A DNA stretch of 64,000 nucleotides from Streptomyces endophytica. Lineage in GTDB: Bacteria > Actinomycetota > Actinomycetes > Streptomycetales > Streptomycetaceae. Under the pieces are notes generated by a model, which saw nothing but the letters and a program-made list of their open reading frames with translations, had not been told where the DNA came from and did no database searches. Location of the stretch: positions 620,001 through 684,000 of the forward strand of contig NZ_CP110636.1 of assembly GCF_026153355.1 (NCBI RefSeq), given 5' to 3'. The position numbers and the translations under genes were made by a program. Shown here in pieces: positions 20,857 to 30,901 of the stretch (position 1 is its first letter; each line of letters opens with the position of its first letter).

Positions 20857-22902
20857 TCAGTCGTTGCCGTTGCCCGCGGTCGGCGTCGTCTTCTGGATCT
20901 GCAGCAGGAACTCCGCATTGGACTTCGTCTGCTTCATCTTGTCCAGCAGCAGCTCGATGGCCTGCTGCTGGTCCAGGGCGTGCAGCACCCGGCGGAGCTT
21001 CCAGACGATGGCCAGCTCGTCGCTGCCCATCAGGATCTCTTCCTTACGGGTGCCGGACGCGTCCACGTCCACCGCCGGGAAGATGCGCTTGTCGGCGAGC
21101 TTCCGGTCGAGCTTGAGCTCCATGTTGCCGGTGCCCTTGAACTCCTCGAAGATCACCTCGTCCATCCGCGAGCCGGTCTCGACCAGCGCGGTGGCCAGGA
21201 TGGTCAGCGAGCCGCCGTCCTCGATGTTGCGCGCCGCACCGAAGAACTTCTTCGGCGGGTAGAGGGCGGTGGAGTCGACACCACCGGACAGGATGCGGCC
21301 CGAGGCCGGGGCGGCGAGGTTGTACGCCCGGCCCAGACGGGTGATCGAGTCCAGCAGGACGACGACGTCGTGGCCCAGCTCCACCAGGCGCTTGGCCCGC
21401 TCGATGGCGAGCTCGGCGACGGTGGTGTGGTCCTCGGCCGGGCGGTCGAAGGTCGAGGAGATGACCTCGCCCTTGACCGACCGCTGCATGTCGGTGACCT
21501 CTTCGGGACGCTCGTCGACGAGGACGACCATCAGGTGGCACTCGGGGTTGTTGCGGGTGATCGCGTTGGCGATGGCCTGCATGATCATGGTCTTGCCGGT
21601 CTTCGGCGGGGCCACGATCAGACCGCGCTGGCCCTTGCCGATGGGCGAGACCAGGTCGATGATCCGGGTCGTCAGCGCACCGGACTCACCCTCCAGGCGC
21701 AGCCGCTCCTGCGGGTAAAGGGGCGTCAGCTTGCCGAAGTCCGGCCGCCCGCGGCCCTGTTCGGGCGCCATGCTGTTGACGGTGTCGAGCCGGACCAGCG
21801 CGTTGAACTTCTCGCGCCGCTCGCCGTCCTTGGGCTGCCGGACCGCGCCGGTGACGTGGTCACCCTTGCGCAGGCCGTTCTTGCGGACCTGGGCGAGCGA
21901 GACGTAGACGTCGTTCGGGCCGGGCAGGTAGCCCGAGGTCCGGATGAACGCGTAGTTGTCGAGGATGTCCAGGATGCCCGCGACCGGGATCAGGACGTCG
22001 TCCTCGGCGATCTGCGGCTCGTTGCCGAAGTCCTCGCGGCCACCGCGGCGGCCCCGGCGGTCGCGGTAGCGGCCGCGACGGCCGCGCCGGCCGCCCTCGA
22101 AGTCGTCGTCGTCGTCCCGGCGGTCCCGGTCCCGGCCCTGGCGCTGGCCGCCCTGGCCGCCGTCGCCGGCGTCGCCCTTGCGGCGGTCACCGCGGTCACC
22201 ACGGTCACCGCGGTCGCGCTGGCGGCGGTCACCGCGGTCGCCCTTCTGGCCCCGGTCCTGGCGGTCGCCGCGCTCCTGGCGCTCGCCGCCCTTGGCGGGC
22301 CGGCCCTCGCCGGTCTCCTGCGGGGCGGTGGCGGTGTCGGTGCGCGCCTCCGTCTTGGTGTCGGTCTTCGCCTCGACCTTGGTGTCGGTCTTGAGGTCGC
22401 CCGCCTGCTCGGGGGCGCCCGCGGCGGCGGTGGCCCGGCGACGGCGCCGCTCACCGGCCGGCTGCTCGTCGCTGACCGGCTGGCCGGGGATGTCGATCTG
22501 CTGCTGGGCGCCGGCCTTGTCCGCCTTGTCCTTGGCGGTGCGCTCGGTCTTGTCGGCCTTGGCGGCCGGCTCGGCGGCCTCCTCGCCGGTGCGGGCCTTG
22601 GAGGTCGTACGGCGCTTGGGCTTGGCGTCGGCCTCGGTGGCTGCGTCGGCCTTGGCCGCCGTGCCCGAGCCTCCGGCCTGGCGCTCCTTGATGACCTCGA
22701 TCAGCTGGCTCTTGCGCATCCGCGCGGTGCCCTTGATACCGAGGCCGGAGGCCACCTGCTGCAGCTCGGCCAGGACCATGCCCTCAAGGCCGGTGCCGGA
22801 ACGGCGGCGCCGGGTGGTGGCAGGCGCGGCGGGAGCGTCCGTGGCGGGCGTGGTGGCACTGCCATCGGTGCGCGCGCCCATCAGATCGGTGGTGTCGCTC
22901 AC
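20857..22902 (-). CDS. rho: Transcription termination factor Rho with long disordered insert
   Basis: RNA-dependent hexameric ATPase that ends transcription. The N-terminal Rho_N helical domain ([26 protein letters not shown]) is followed by about 230 residues of low-complexity sequence, first Lys/Ala/Glu-rich and then made of [12 protein letters not shown] repeats. Next come the cold-shock RNA-binding domain with [14 protein letters not shown] and the RecA-like motor with Walker A PPKTGKT near residue 432 and Walker [18 protein letters not shown]. 681 residues, far above the 420 of E. coli. Such inserts are known in high-GC actinobacteria and add RNA contacts. GTG start. A 375-base leader upstream fits autoregulated rho genes. 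Confidence 0.96.
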   Translation of the reverse strand: MSDTTDLMGARTDGSATTPATDAPAAPATTRRRRSGTGLEGMVLAELQQVASGLGIKGTARMRKSQLIEVIKERQAGGSGTAAKADAATEADAKPKRRTTSKARTGEEAAEPAAKADKTERTAKDKADKAGAQQQIDIPGQPVSDEQPAGERRRRRATAAAGAPEQAGDLKTDTKVEAKTDTKTEARTDTATAPQETGEGRPAKGGERQERGDRQDRGQKGDRGDRRQRDRGDRGDRGDRRKGDAGDGGQGGQRQGRDRDRRDDDDDFEGGRRGRRGRYRDRRGRRGGREDFGNEPQIAEDDVLIPVAGILDILDNYAFIRTSGYLPGPNDVYVSLAQVRKNGLRKGDHVTGAVRQPKDGERREKFNALVRLDTVNSMAPEQGRGRPDFGKLTPLYPQERLRLEGESGALTTRIIDLVSPIGKGQRGLIVAPPKTGKTMIMQAIANAITRNNPECHLMVVLVDERPEEVTDMQRSVKGEVISSTFDRPAEDHTTVAELAIERAKRLVELGHDVVVLLDSITRLGRAYNLAAPASGRILSGGVDSTALYPPKKFFGAARNIEDGGSLTILATALVETGSRMDEVIFEEFKGTGNMELKLDRKLADKRIFPAVDVDASGTRKEEILMGSDELAIVWKLRRVLHALDQQQAIELLLDKMKQTKSNAEFLLQIQKTTPTAGNGND

Positions 22903-23277
22903 GAAGGGTCCTTCCCTGGAGCGGGCGTCGGCCTGTCTGGCTCGGCGACCGGTTGTGCTGTCCGGCTGGGTCCTCAGGTCTCGTGGACCGGGCCGGGGCG
23001 GTGGTCCCGCCGGAAGTGGCGGAGAGATCAGTTCATGATTCCGGCGCGAAGAGATGCAGAGTGACTCATGTCGTCACGCCGATTCCGGAGCATGCTCGCT
23101 TCTGCTTCAGGCAACTGCTCCAAGCAGTTTGGGAGGCTCCCGGAAGAAAGGTGGTCCCGATGGGGGACACGAAGCACAGCGCCACTGCGGCGGCTCGTAC
23201 TCACTTGAGGTTAACACTACCGGATCCAACAAACATTCCCCCTCTCAAAGACCGGCAATCGTCGATCAGCTGCGTGA
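22903..23277. other. rho leader / thrB downstream region
   Basis: 375 bases with no gene. It should contain the rho promoter and untranslated leader (minus strand). Small hairpins are visible, for example CTGCT-TGG-AGCAG read on the minus strand near 23115 and GGGAG-CCTCCC-type pairing near 23135. The segment 23205-23245 is AT-rich for this genome and is the likeliest promoter position. Rho genes are often controlled by premature termination in such leaders; that is inference here. Confidence 0.55.
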
Positions 23278-24194
23278 TCACCCGGCGAGCGGCAGGACAC
23301 CGGTCCCTGTCGCGTCGAGGGTCAGCCGGTTCGCCGCCCACCCCTCTCCCGCCAGTGCCGCGACCTTCTCGGCCGCCGCGTCGTCGACCAGCGCGAGCAC
23401 CGTCGGGCCCGCACCGGACACGACTGCGGGGACGCCGTCCGCGCGCAGTCGGTTCACCAGGGCCACGCTCTCCGGCATCGCCGGCGCACGGTACTCCTGG
23501 TGGAGTCGGTCCTCGGTCGCGGCGAGCAGCAGCTCGGGGCGCCTGGTCAGGGCCTCGACGAGCAGTGCGGCGCGGCCGGCGTTGGCCGCGGCGTCCACGT
23601 GCGGGACGGTGCGCGGCAGCAGTCCGCGGGCGGTCTCGGTGAGCACCGGCTTCCCGGGCACGAAGACCACCGGAACGATGGAATCGACCGGATCCATCCG
23701 GATCGCCCGTGCGGTGCCGGTGTCCATCCAGGCGAGCGTGAAGCCGCCGAGCAGACAGGCGGCGACGTTGTCGGGGTGGCCCTCGATCTCGGTGGCCAGC
23801 TCCAGCAGCGCGGTGTCGTCGAGCTTCTGCTCGCCGCCTATCGTCACCGCGCGGCGGCGACGATGCCGGCGCAGATGGCGGCCGACGAGGAGCCCAGGCC
23901 GCGGCCGTGCGGGATGCGGTTGGCGCAGACGATTTCCAGGCCGCGCGGCTGTCCGCCGAGCAGCTCGAAGGCGGTACGCATCGACCGGACGAGCAGGTGG
24001 CTCTCGTCGCGCGGCAGGGTGTCGGCGCCCTCACCTGCGATGTCGATATGCAGCCCGGAGTCGGCGACGCGCACCACGACATCGTCGTACAGGCCCAGGG
24101 AAAGACCCAGGGCATCGAAGCCGGGACCGAGATTGGCGCTGGTAGCGGGGGTGCGCACCCGGACGGCGGCGGCGCGGAACGCGGGACCGGCCAT
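23278..24194 (-). CDS. thrB: Homoserine kinase, frame broken by one missing base
   Basis: Phosphorylates homoserine in threonine synthesis (GHMP kinase family). The N-terminal frame carries TPATSANLGPGFDALGLSL and the ATP loop IPHGRGLGSSSAAICAGIVAA, then hits a stop. The rest resumes in another frame from VTIGGEQKL through GHPDNVAACLLGGF to VVSGAGPTVLAL. Restoring one C on the coding strand in the run read as GG at 23853-23854 gives AARAVTIGGEQ and a single 305-residue protein of family length. The overlap GTGA at the break mimics coupled genes, but no split ThrB family is known to me. Start ATG 24194 with AAGGAGAG upstream. Confidence 0.9.
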
Positions 24195-24533
24195 CGCTCG
24201 ATGACTCTCCTTGATTGATGCTGCGGTACTGACCCGGAGCGCCGCGGCACCGAGGTGCCCGGCCGGCTCGCGGGGTCTGTTCTGACCTGCCCTGAACACC
24301 ACTGCGTTATGCCGTGGGGAGGGGAGTTGGCTGCCAGCCTATCGAAGGAAGGTTCTGTCGCGACATAGGGCGCACAGGAGGCGCACGATGCGTGTCGCGC
24401 GCCTTCCCGTGCCCCGATGGCTGCGCCCTCGGGCTTTGCAGTCTTTGCACAGTTTGCTGTGCGGGGTGGTGACCGGACGGCGGCGTCCGGTCACCGGTCG
24501 CCGTACGGGCCGCCGGGCCCGTACGGCCGCGTC
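24195..24533. other. Region between thrC and thrB
   Basis: 339 bases without a gene. The right side carries two tandem hairpins that end the thrC transcript; the left side (24195-24460) would hold the thrB promoter. TTTGCA and TTTGCAC repeats at 24434-24455 are the only AT-rich part. Confidence 0.5.
24468..24527 (-). terminator. Tandem hairpins after thrC
   Basis: Two perfect 12-bp stems with four-base loops stand side by side: GGTGACCGGACG/CGTCCGGTCACC at 24468-24495 and GCCGTACGGGCC/GGCCCGTACGGC at 24500-24527. They begin seven bases past the thrC stop on the minus strand. No T-run; a double hairpin of this strength should block read-through into thrB. Confidence 0.8.
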
Positions 24534-25619
24534 CTAGGCGAGGCCGAGCCGCTCGGCCGCCGCGTCCGCGTCGATCGGGACCGTGACCGGCTGCGGCGCA
24601 CCGGCGACCGCCCAGTCCGGGTCCTTCAGGCCGTTGCCGGTGACCGTGCAGACGATGCGCTGGCCCGGGTCGACCTTGCCCTCCTCGGCGGCCTTGAGCA
24701 GACCGGCCACCGAAGCGGCCGAGGCGGGCTCCACGAACACGCCCTCCTGCGCGGCCAACAGGCGGTAGGCGGCCAGGATTTGACGGTCGGTCACCTCGTC
24801 GATGAAGCCGCCCGACTCGTCCCGTGCGCGCTCCGCCTGCGCCCACGAGGCGGGGTTGCCGATGCGGATCGCGGTGGCGATGGTGTGCGGGTCCTTGACG
24901 GGCTCGCCGCGCACGATCGGCGCGGAGCCGGAGGCCTGGAAGCCCCACATCCGCGGGGTGCGGGAGGCGATGCCGTCGGCCGCGTACTCCTGGTAGCCCT
25001 TCCAGTACGCGGTGATGTTGCCGGCGTTGCCGACCGGCAGCACGTGGATGTCCGGCGCGTCGTCGAGCATGTCGACGATTTCGAAGGCGGCGGTCTTCTG
25101 GCCCTCGATGCGCACCGGGTTGACGGAGTTCACAAGTGCGACCGGGTAGTTGTCGGACAGGCCGCGGGCCAGCGTCAGGCAGTCGTCGAAATTGCCATCG
25201 ATCTGCAGGATCTTCGCGCCGTGCACCAGCGCCTGGCCCATCTTGCCGAGCGCGATCTTGCCCTGCGGGACGAGCACCGCGCAGACCATGCCGGCCCGCA
25301 CCGCGTACGCGGCGGCCGAGGCGGAGGTGTTGCCGGTCGAGGCGCAGATGACCGCCTTGGCGCCCTCCTCCTTGGCGCGGGTGATGGCCATCGTCATGCC
25401 GCGGTCCTTGAAGGAACCGGTGGGGTTGGCACCCTCGACCTTGAGATGCACCTCACAGCCGGTGCGCTCGGAGAGCACCTGGGCCGGCACCAGCGGTGTG
25501 CCGCCCTCGCGGAGGGTGACGACCTCGGTCGTGTCGCTGACCGGCAGCCGGTCGCGGTATTCCTCGATGATGCCGCGCCACTGACGGCTGGTGGTGGTCA
25601 CGGTGGGATTGGCAGACAT
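24534..25619 (-). CDS. thrC: Threonine synthase
   Basis: PLP enzyme converting O-phosphohomoserine to threonine. The Schiff-base lysine is in [16 protein letters not shown] and the phosphate-binding loop is [14 protein letters not shown], with [13 protein letters not shown] ahead of it. 361 residues, the shorter threonine-synthase type without an N-terminal regulatory domain. AAAGGA ribosome site. Eight bases after hom, so the two are one operon, whereas thrB is insulated by strong hairpins. Confidence 0.97.
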   Translation of the reverse strand: MSANPTVTTTSRQWRGIIEEYRDRLPVSDTTEVVTLREGGTPLVPAQVLSERTGCEVHLKVEGANPTGSFKDRGMTMAITRAKEEGAKAVICASTGNTSASAAAYAVRAGMVCAVLVPQGKIALGKMGQALVHGAKILQIDGNFDDCLTLARGLSDNYPVALVNSVNPVRIEGQKTAAFEIVDMLDDAPDIHVLPVGNAGNITAYWKGYQEYAADGIASRTPRMWGFQASGSAPIVRGEPVKDPHTIATAIRIGNPASWAQAERARDESGGFIDEVTDRQILAAYRLLAAQEGVFVEPASAASVAGLLKAAEEGKVDPGQRIVCTVTGNGLKDPDWAVAGAPQPVTVPIDADAAAERLGLA

Positions 25620-25627
25620 GGGTTCCT

Positions 25628-26920
25628 TTACTCCCCTTCGACCCGCATGATGCTGGCGACGCCGCGTACGGTGTCCAGCTCGCGCAGCGCCCCGACGGTC
25701 GACGACAGGGCCGCGTCGGCGGCCCGGTGGGTGACGACGACGAGGGAGGCCTCGCCATCCTTGCCCTGCTGGCGGACCGTATCGATCGATACGCCGTGTT
25801 CGGCGAAGACCGTTGCCACCTGCGCGAGAACGCCGGGCTTGTCGGCCACGTCGAGACTGATGTGGTAGCGCGTGACGACCTCGCCCATCGGGCTGACCGG
25901 CAGCGCGGTGTACGCCGACTCCCCGGGGCCGGTGGCGCCGGCGAGCTTGTTGCGGCAGACCGCGACCAGGTCGCCGAGCACCGCGGAGGCGGTCGGCGCA
26001 CCGCCCGCGCCGGGCCCGTAGAACATCAGCTGGCCGGCCGCGTCGGCCTCCACGAAGACCGCGTTGTACGCCTCCCGGACGGAGGCCAGCGGATGCGTCA
26101 GCGGGATCATCGCCGGGTGCACCCGGGCGGTCACCGACGCCCCGTCCGCCGCCCGCTCACAGATGGCCAGCAGCTTGACCGTGCAGCCCATGCGCTGGGC
26201 GGAGGCGATGTCGGCGGCGGTGACCTCGGTCAGGCCCTCGCGGTGCACGTCGTCGATGGTGACGCGGGTGTGGAAGGCGATCCCGGCGAGGATCGCGGCC
26301 TTGGCGGCGGCGTCGAAGCCCTCCACGTCGGCGGTCGGGTCGGCCTCGGCGTAACCGAGGGCGGTCGCCTCGTCCAGCGCCTCGCTGTACCCGGCGCCGG
26401 TCGACGCCATCCGGTCGAGGATGAAGTTGGTGGTGCCGTTGACGATGCCCATGACCCGGTTGATCTTGTCGCCGGCGAGCGACTCGCGCAGCGGCCGGAC
26501 CAGCGGGATCGCGCCGGCGACGGCGGCCTCGTAGTACAGGTCCGCGCCGTTGGACTCGGCCGCCGCGTGCAGCGCCGCGCCGTCCGCGGCCACCAGCGCC
26601 TTGTTGGCGGAGACCACGCTCGCGCCGTGCTCGAAGGCGGTGGTGATCAGTGTCCGGGCGGGCTCGATGCCGCCGATGACCTCGATGACGACGTCGATGT
26701 CGCCCCGTTTGACCAGCGCGGTGGCGTCGGTGGTGATCAGCTCGGCCGGTACGCCCTCGCGCACCCGGTCCGGGCGGCGGACCGCGATCCCGGCCAGCTC
26801 GACGGGCGCGCCGATCCGGGCCGCGAGGTCGTCCGCGTGCGTCGTCATGATGCGCGTCACCTCTGAGCCGACAACACCACAGCCCAGCAGCGCCACCTTC
26901 AGCGGACGCGTACGCATCAT
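25628..26920 (-). CDS. hom: Homoserine dehydrogenase with ACT domain
   Basis: Reduces aspartate semialdehyde to homoserine, the branch point to threonine and methionine. NAD(P)-binding motif GCGVVGSEV near the N-terminus; catalytic block with [17 protein letters not shown] and [21 protein letters not shown]. The C-terminal ACT domain (from about residue 350, [20 protein letters not shown]) is the usual site of threonine feedback inhibition. I choose ATG 26920 ([12 protein letters not shown]) over the upstream codon at 26938, leaving 430 residues. Separated from lysA by 159 bases. Confidence 0.96.
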   Translation of the reverse strand: MMRTRPLKVALLGCGVVGSEVTRIMTTHADDLAARIGAPVELAGIAVRRPDRVREGVPAELITTDATALVKRGDIDVVIEVIGGIEPARTLITTAFEHGASVVSANKALVAADGAALHAAAESNGADLYYEAAVAGAIPLVRPLRESLAGDKINRVMGIVNGTTNFILDRMASTGAGYSEALDEATALGYAEADPTADVEGFDAAAKAAILAGIAFHTRVTIDDVHREGLTEVTAADIASAQRMGCTVKLLAICERAADGASVTARVHPAMIPLTHPLASVREAYNAVFVEADAAGQLMFYGPGAGGAPTASAVLGDLVAVCRNKLAGATGPGESAYTALPVSPMGEVVTRYHISLDVADKPGVLAQVATVFAEHGVSIDTVRQQGKDGEASLVVVTHRAADAALSSTVGALRELDTVRGVASIMRVEGE

Positions 26921-27079
26921 TCGACCCCTGCTTCTCATCGATCAGCGATTTCCGTCTTGCTCATACGGTTCATGCACAAGACCCATGCACCAGTCTCACG
27001 CACCGGACGTCAGTTTCCGTCCGTCGTCCGGATACCGAGACATTTATTTCATCCGGGGCCGGACCCCGGTGATCCGGCC

Positions 27080-28471
27080 CTACCCGACATCCAGGCGCAG
27101 GAGATCTTCCTCCGTCTCCCGCCGGACGATCACCCGGGCCGCACTGTCCTTCACGGCCACGACCGGCGGCCGCAGCGCGTGGTTGTAGTTGCTCGCCATG
27201 GACCGGCAGTACGCGCCGGTCGCCGGCACCGCGAGCAGGTCACCCGGCGCGACGTCGGCCGGCAGGAAGGCGTCGCGGACGACGATGTCCCCGCTCTCGC
27301 AGTGCTTGCCGACCACCCGCGACAGCATCGGTTCGGCGTCCGAGGTCCGGGAGACCAGGGCCACGCTGTACTCCGCGTCGTACAGGGCGGTGCGGATGTT
27401 GTCCGACATCCCGCCGTCCACGGACACGTACGTCCGCAGCCCCTCCAGCTCCTTGACCGTGCCGACCTCGTAGAGCGTGAAGGCCGTCGGCCCCACGATC
27501 GCCCGGCCCGGCTCGACCGACAGCCGCGGCACGGCAAGCCCCGCCGCCTCGCACTCCTTCGTCACGATCTCGTTCAGCGCCTTGGCGATCTCGTGCGGCT
27601 CGCGCGGATCGTCCTCGGAGGTGTACGCGATCCCGAGCCCGCCGCCGAGGTCGATCTCCGGCAGCTCGATCCCGTGCTCGTCGCGCACCTCGGTCAGCAG
27701 CTGCACCACCCGCCGCGCGGACACCTCGAAGCCCGCCATGTCGAAGATCTGCGACCCGATGTGGCTGTGGATCCCGATCAGTTCGAGCCCGTCCAGCTTC
27801 AGCGCCCGCCGCACGGCCTCCGCGGCCTGCCCGCCGGCCAGCGCGATGCCGAACTTCTGGTCCTCGTGCGCGGTCGCGATGAACTCGTGCGTATGCGCCT
27901 CGACACCGACCGTCACCCGGATCTGCACCCGCTGCCGCTTGCCGAGCTTCTCGGCGATGTGCGCGACCCGCACGATCTCCTGGAACGAGTCGAGCACGAT
28001 CCGCCCCACCCCGGCCTCCACGGCCCGGGTGATCTCCTCGGTGCTCTTGTTGTTCCCGTGCAGCGCGATCCGCTCGGCCGGCATGCCCGCCGAGAGGGCG
28101 GTGGCGAGCTCACCCCCCGAACACACATCGAGGTTGAGGCCCTCCTCGTGCAGCCACCGCACGACGGCCCGGGACAGGAACGCCTTCCCCGCGTAGAACA
28201 CGTCGGCGTCCGGCCCGAAGGCGTCGCGCCAGGCCCGGCTGCGCGCCCGGAAGTCCTCCTCGTCCAGGAAGTACGCCGGCGTACCGAACTCCTCGGCCAG
28301 CGCACGGACGTCCAGCCCGCCGACGGTCACCGCGCCGTCGGCATTGCGCCGGACCGTACGCGACCAGACGTGCGGGTCAAGGGTGTTGAGGTCGGCGGGC
28401 GGCCCGGCGTAGTGCCCCTCGGGAAGGACGTCGGCGTGCCGGGGCCCGGCGGGATGCGCGGAACGGCTCAT
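27080..28471 (-). CDS. lysA: Diaminopimelate decarboxylase
   Basis: PLP enzyme that makes lysine from meso-diaminopimelate, with a TIM barrel followed by a beta domain. The PLP lysine is in [11 protein letters not shown]; substrate and cofactor residues lie in [30 protein letters not shown] and, at the C-terminus, [13 protein letters not shown]. 463 residues. First gene of a run leading to hom; preceded by GAGGGG. Lysine and threonine biosynthesis genes from the aspartate family are thus adjacent. Confidence 0.97.
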   Translation of the reverse strand: MSRSAHPAGPRHADVLPEGHYAGPPADLNTLDPHVWSRTVRRNADGAVTVGGLDVRALAEEFGTPAYFLDEEDFRARSRAWRDAFGPDADVFYAGKAFLSRAVVRWLHEEGLNLDVCSGGELATALSAGMPAERIALHGNNKSTEEITRAVEAGVGRIVLDSFQEIVRVAHIAEKLGKRQRVQIRVTVGVEAHTHEFIATAHEDQKFGIALAGGQAAEAVRRALKLDGLELIGIHSHIGSQIFDMAGFEVSARRVVQLLTEVRDEHGIELPEIDLGGGLGIAYTSEDDPREPHEIAKALNEIVTKECEAAGLAVPRLSVEPGRAIVGPTAFTLYEVGTVKELEGLRTYVSVDGGMSDNIRTALYDAEYSVALVSRTSDAEPMLSRVVGKHCESGDIVVRDAFLPADVAPGDLLAVPATGAYCRSMASNYNHALRPPVVAVKDSAARVIVRRETEEDLLRLDVG

Positions 28472-28502
28472 AACAGGTAGTTCCCCTCAAGAATTCACAA
28501 GC

Positions 28503-29651
28503 TCAGAGGTGTTCGGGTGCGGAGATGCCGAGCAGGCGCAGGCCGTTGGCGAGCACCGTCCCGACGGCCTCGGCAAGGGCCAGCCGGGCACGGTGCACGG
28601 CCAAGGGTTTCTGCTCTCCGACGGGCAGCGGCGGACACACGTCGTGCCACCGGAAGAACGCCTCCGCCGTCGCCTCCAGATGCCGCACCACCCGATCCGG
28701 CGCCCGCAGCCGCGCGGCGACCTCAAGGGCGGACGGGTAGGTGGCGAGCAGGGTGTGCAGATCCCTGAGCAGGTCAGGAAGGGCGGCGGGCCGGGCGGCG
28801 GGGTTGGCGGGGCCGGGGGTCGGCTCGTTCCCTTCGACCTGCCCGGGCCGGGACGCGAACCCCAGGTCATCGGCGTTCCGGACCAGCGCCCGCACCCGCG
28901 CGTACGCGTACTGCACCAGGAACCGCGGATTCCCCTCCCGCTGCACCGGTCGCTCGGGCACCCGCACCGGATCATGGGCGGCGGGCCGCAGCAGCACCCA
29001 CCGCGCTTCGTCGCTCCCGAGCCGAGCGACCAGCACGGCCAGCTCATCGGGCTCGTAGGCACTGCCCGGCTCGCCGGGCCGCGGCTGGAGGGGCGAGTGG
29101 ACGCCGCTGGCCCCCACCGCCGCATCGATCCGCGCCAGCGCCTCGGCAACGACGGTGTCGCGGGCACCGCCGGATCCGTAGACGCGGTAATGATCCACAG
29201 CGCCCGAAGGACAGGTGGCGGACGAAGAGGGAGACGCGACGAACGCATCGGTGCCGTGAGCGGTCGCATGAGTGCCGTAAGGCGTCGCGTGGGTGCCGTA
29301 AGGCGTCGCATGGGTGCCGTAAGCCGCGCCCTGCGTCAGGATCTGGCGCACGAGGTCGGCGGGCGCCCCGTCCCCCAACGTGAAGTTCAGAAATCCCGGC
29401 CCGGCGATCTCGACCCGGTCGATCCCCGGGCTCCCCGCCAGCCGCTTCCGCAGGATCTCGGCGACCTCCCGGGCCGGCCGTCCCGCGGGGCCCGCGAGCT
29501 GCAGTGCAACACTCGACGCGTAGTCCCCGGACCCGGGCCGCTTCGGCGGCCGCACCACGATCCGCGCCGGCACCGGCACGGAGAGCTCCCGATCCTCAAC
29601 GGCACCACGCACGGAGCGCAGGACGGTACGGGAGAGCTCAGCGGGGGTCAC
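28503..29651 (-). CDS. nrtL: ArgRS-related anticodon-binding protein lacking the catalytic core
   Basis: Related to arginyl-tRNA synthetase but without the Rossmann catalytic domain: no HIGH-type or KMSKS-type motif is present. Residues 1-105 match the ArgRS N-terminal additional domain (ELSRTVLRSVRGAVEDREL, then IAGPGFLNFTLGD). A linker carries three copies of YGTHATP. The C-terminal part is the DALR anticodon-binding domain (NPRFLVQYAYARVRALVRNA through RLALAEAVGTVLANGLRLLG, ending SAPEHL like ArgS). Start GTG 29651; the frame is open to 29777. Function unknown; it may bind tRNA-Arg, and a tRNA-Arg(CCG) gene lies 1 kb upstream. 31 bases ahead of lysA. Confidence 0.85.
   Translation of the reverse strand: MTPAELSRTVLRSVRGAVEDRELSVPVPARIVVRPPKRPGSGDYASSVALQLAGPAGRPAREVAEILRKRLAGSPGIDRVEIAGPGFLNFTLGDGAPADLVRQILTQGAAYGTHATPYGTHATPYGTHATAHGTDAFVASPSSSATCPSGAVDHYRVYGSGGARDTVVAEALARIDAAVGASGVHSPLQPRPGEPGSAYEPDELAVLVARLGSDEARWVLLRPAAHDPVRVPERPVQREGNPRFLVQYAYARVRALVRNADDLGFASRPGQVEGNEPTPGPANPAARPAALPDLLRDLHTLLATYPSALEVAARLRAPDRVVRHLEATAEAFFRWHDVCPPLPVGEQKPLAVHRARLALAEAVGTVLANGLRLLGISAPEHL
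29253..29330 (-). repeat. 21-bp in-frame tandem repeat in nrtL
   Basis: About three and a half units of the minus-strand sequence encoding YGTHATP stand in tandem. They replace the position of the synthetase catalytic domain. The last unit has diverged to AHGTDA. Copy number is likely to vary between strains. Confidence 0.8.
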
Positions 29652-29777
29652 GGGACAAGCGTATGGGAGAACGGAGTCATCGACGCGACCGGTTTCGCTG
29701 TGTGGACACCAAGCGCGTACGCCCTGCGGGCCCGGACGCCAGTCACTCCTGGGCAACGAGGCACCCGCACGGCTCAC

Positions 29778-30359
29778 CTATCCCGCCCCGTGCTCCCCAC
29801 CCGTACCGACATGCCCACGGGAAGACGACGGCGCACTCTCCCCCGCAGCAACATGCCCACCGGCCGGCGCACCCTCCCCCTCGGGCCCGTCCCCGGCTCC
29901 GTGCTCCGACTCTCCGCCCCCACCCTCGGGCCCGATCTCAAGCCGCCCCCCGGGAGCCGCCCCCGACCCACGCTCCCGCTGCCGCCCCTCACGCACCAGC
30001 TTCCCCACCGTCCGCACCAGCTCCGTCGGCTCGAACGGCTTCGCGAGAAACGCGTCCACCCCCACCCATTCGCCGTTGTCCACCTCGCCCTCCGTACAGG
30101 CGCTGACGATGGCGATCGGGATGTCCCAGGTCCGCGGATCGGACCGCAGGCGGGCCGCGGTGCGCAGACCGTTGAGCCGCGGCATCACGACGTCGAGGGT
30201 CACGACATCCGGTCTCACGTGGTGCACGACGTCCAGACATTCGGCACCATCAGCCGCGGTCACGACCTCGAAGCCCTCCAGCTCAAGGTTGACCCTGATC
30301 AACTGCCGGATCACCTTGTTGTCGTCCACCACAAGGATCCGACCGGACAAGCCAGGCAC
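29778..30359 (-). CDS. Stand-alone response-regulator receiver with Gly-rich tail
   Basis: Residues 1-125 are a complete CheY-like receiver: DD at residues 12-13, phospho-Asp in VVTLDVVMPRLNG, switch Ser/Thr region IAIVSACT and the conserved KPFEP. There is no DNA-binding or enzymatic output domain. The remaining 65 residues are low-complexity (EGGGGESEHGAGDGPEGE) and probably disordered. GTG start. It precedes nrtL by 126 bases on the same strand, so it may be co-transcribed with nrtL-lysA. Likely works by protein-protein contact; the cognate kinase is not visible. Confidence 0.88.
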   Translation of the reverse strand: MPGLSGRILVVDDNKVIRQLIRVNLELEGFEVVTAADGAECLDVVHHVRPDVVTLDVVMPRLNGLRTAARLRSDPRTWDIPIAIVSACTEGEVDNGEWVGVDAFLAKPFEPTELVRTVGKLVREGRQRERGSGAAPGGRLEIGPEGGGGESEHGAGDGPEGEGAPAGGHVAAGESAPSSSRGHVGTGGEHGAG

Positions 30360-30617
30360 ACCATGAGACTAGGGGCCCACCTGCGGCGCCGTCCCGGTTT
30401 TGCCCACTTCCGCCCCCGTGTGAGGGACCTTTCCGCGACCATCACCGCCACCCCGCCCCGATGCGCTAAGGCCCCTCCCCACGGGCGGAGCCAGAAGCGA
30501 AAGACCCGCCCACCCGGAAGCGAAAGACCCGCCCTTGGCCCCCTCCCCAAACCTGTTCATGAACACCCCATCGGAGCTGGTAGGGTTCTACCCGTCGCCG
30601 CAGAACACAGCGGCAAC

Positions 30618-30688
30618 GCCCCGTAGCTCAGGGGATAGAGCAACGGCCTCCGGAGCCGTGTGCGCAGGTTCGAATCCTGCCGGGGGCA
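30618..30688 (+). tRNA. tRNA-Arg(CCG), one acceptor-stem base missing
   Basis: D arm AGCTCAGGGGATAGAGC, anticodon stem-loop ACGGC-CTCCGGA-GCCGT with anticodon CCG, and T arm GCAGG-TTCGAAT-CCTGC are all canonical. The 3' acceptor strand CGGGGGC needs GCCCCCG on the 5' side, but only four C are present at 30619-30622, so one base is missing. CCA is not encoded. Reads CGG arginine codons, common in this genome. Confidence 0.93.
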
Positions 30689-30747
30689 CTCCGCGGAAAG
30701 CAGCTTGATCAGGCTGCTGATCTGCTTGAGTGCAGATGTATGAAGAG

Positions 30748-30778
30748 CCGGACCTGGTTTTCACGGGTCCGGTTTTTT
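30748..30778 (+). terminator. Intrinsic terminator of tRNA-Arg
   Basis: CCGGACC (30748-30754) pairs with GGTCCGG (30766-30772) and is followed by six T. A smaller stem ATCTGC/GCAGAT (30720-30737) precedes it. Confidence 0.88.
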
Positions 30779-30901
30779 GCTTTTCTGCCGCCGGCCGCGG
30801 GGCGGTGATCGACGCGGGCCGGAGATCAGCCGGTCGGAGATCAGCCGAATGCGGCTCCGTCGTCAGGTCCGTGCCGGAGCCGCTTCTCCTGTGAGCGCCG
30901 G

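Noticed and set aside
20317..23064. A 915-codon open frame on the plus strand opposite rho and the LCP gene end
   Set aside because: It is the antisense shadow of rho; its residues are Val/Gly/Leu/Arg-rich as expected from third-position GC, with no domain or ribosome site.
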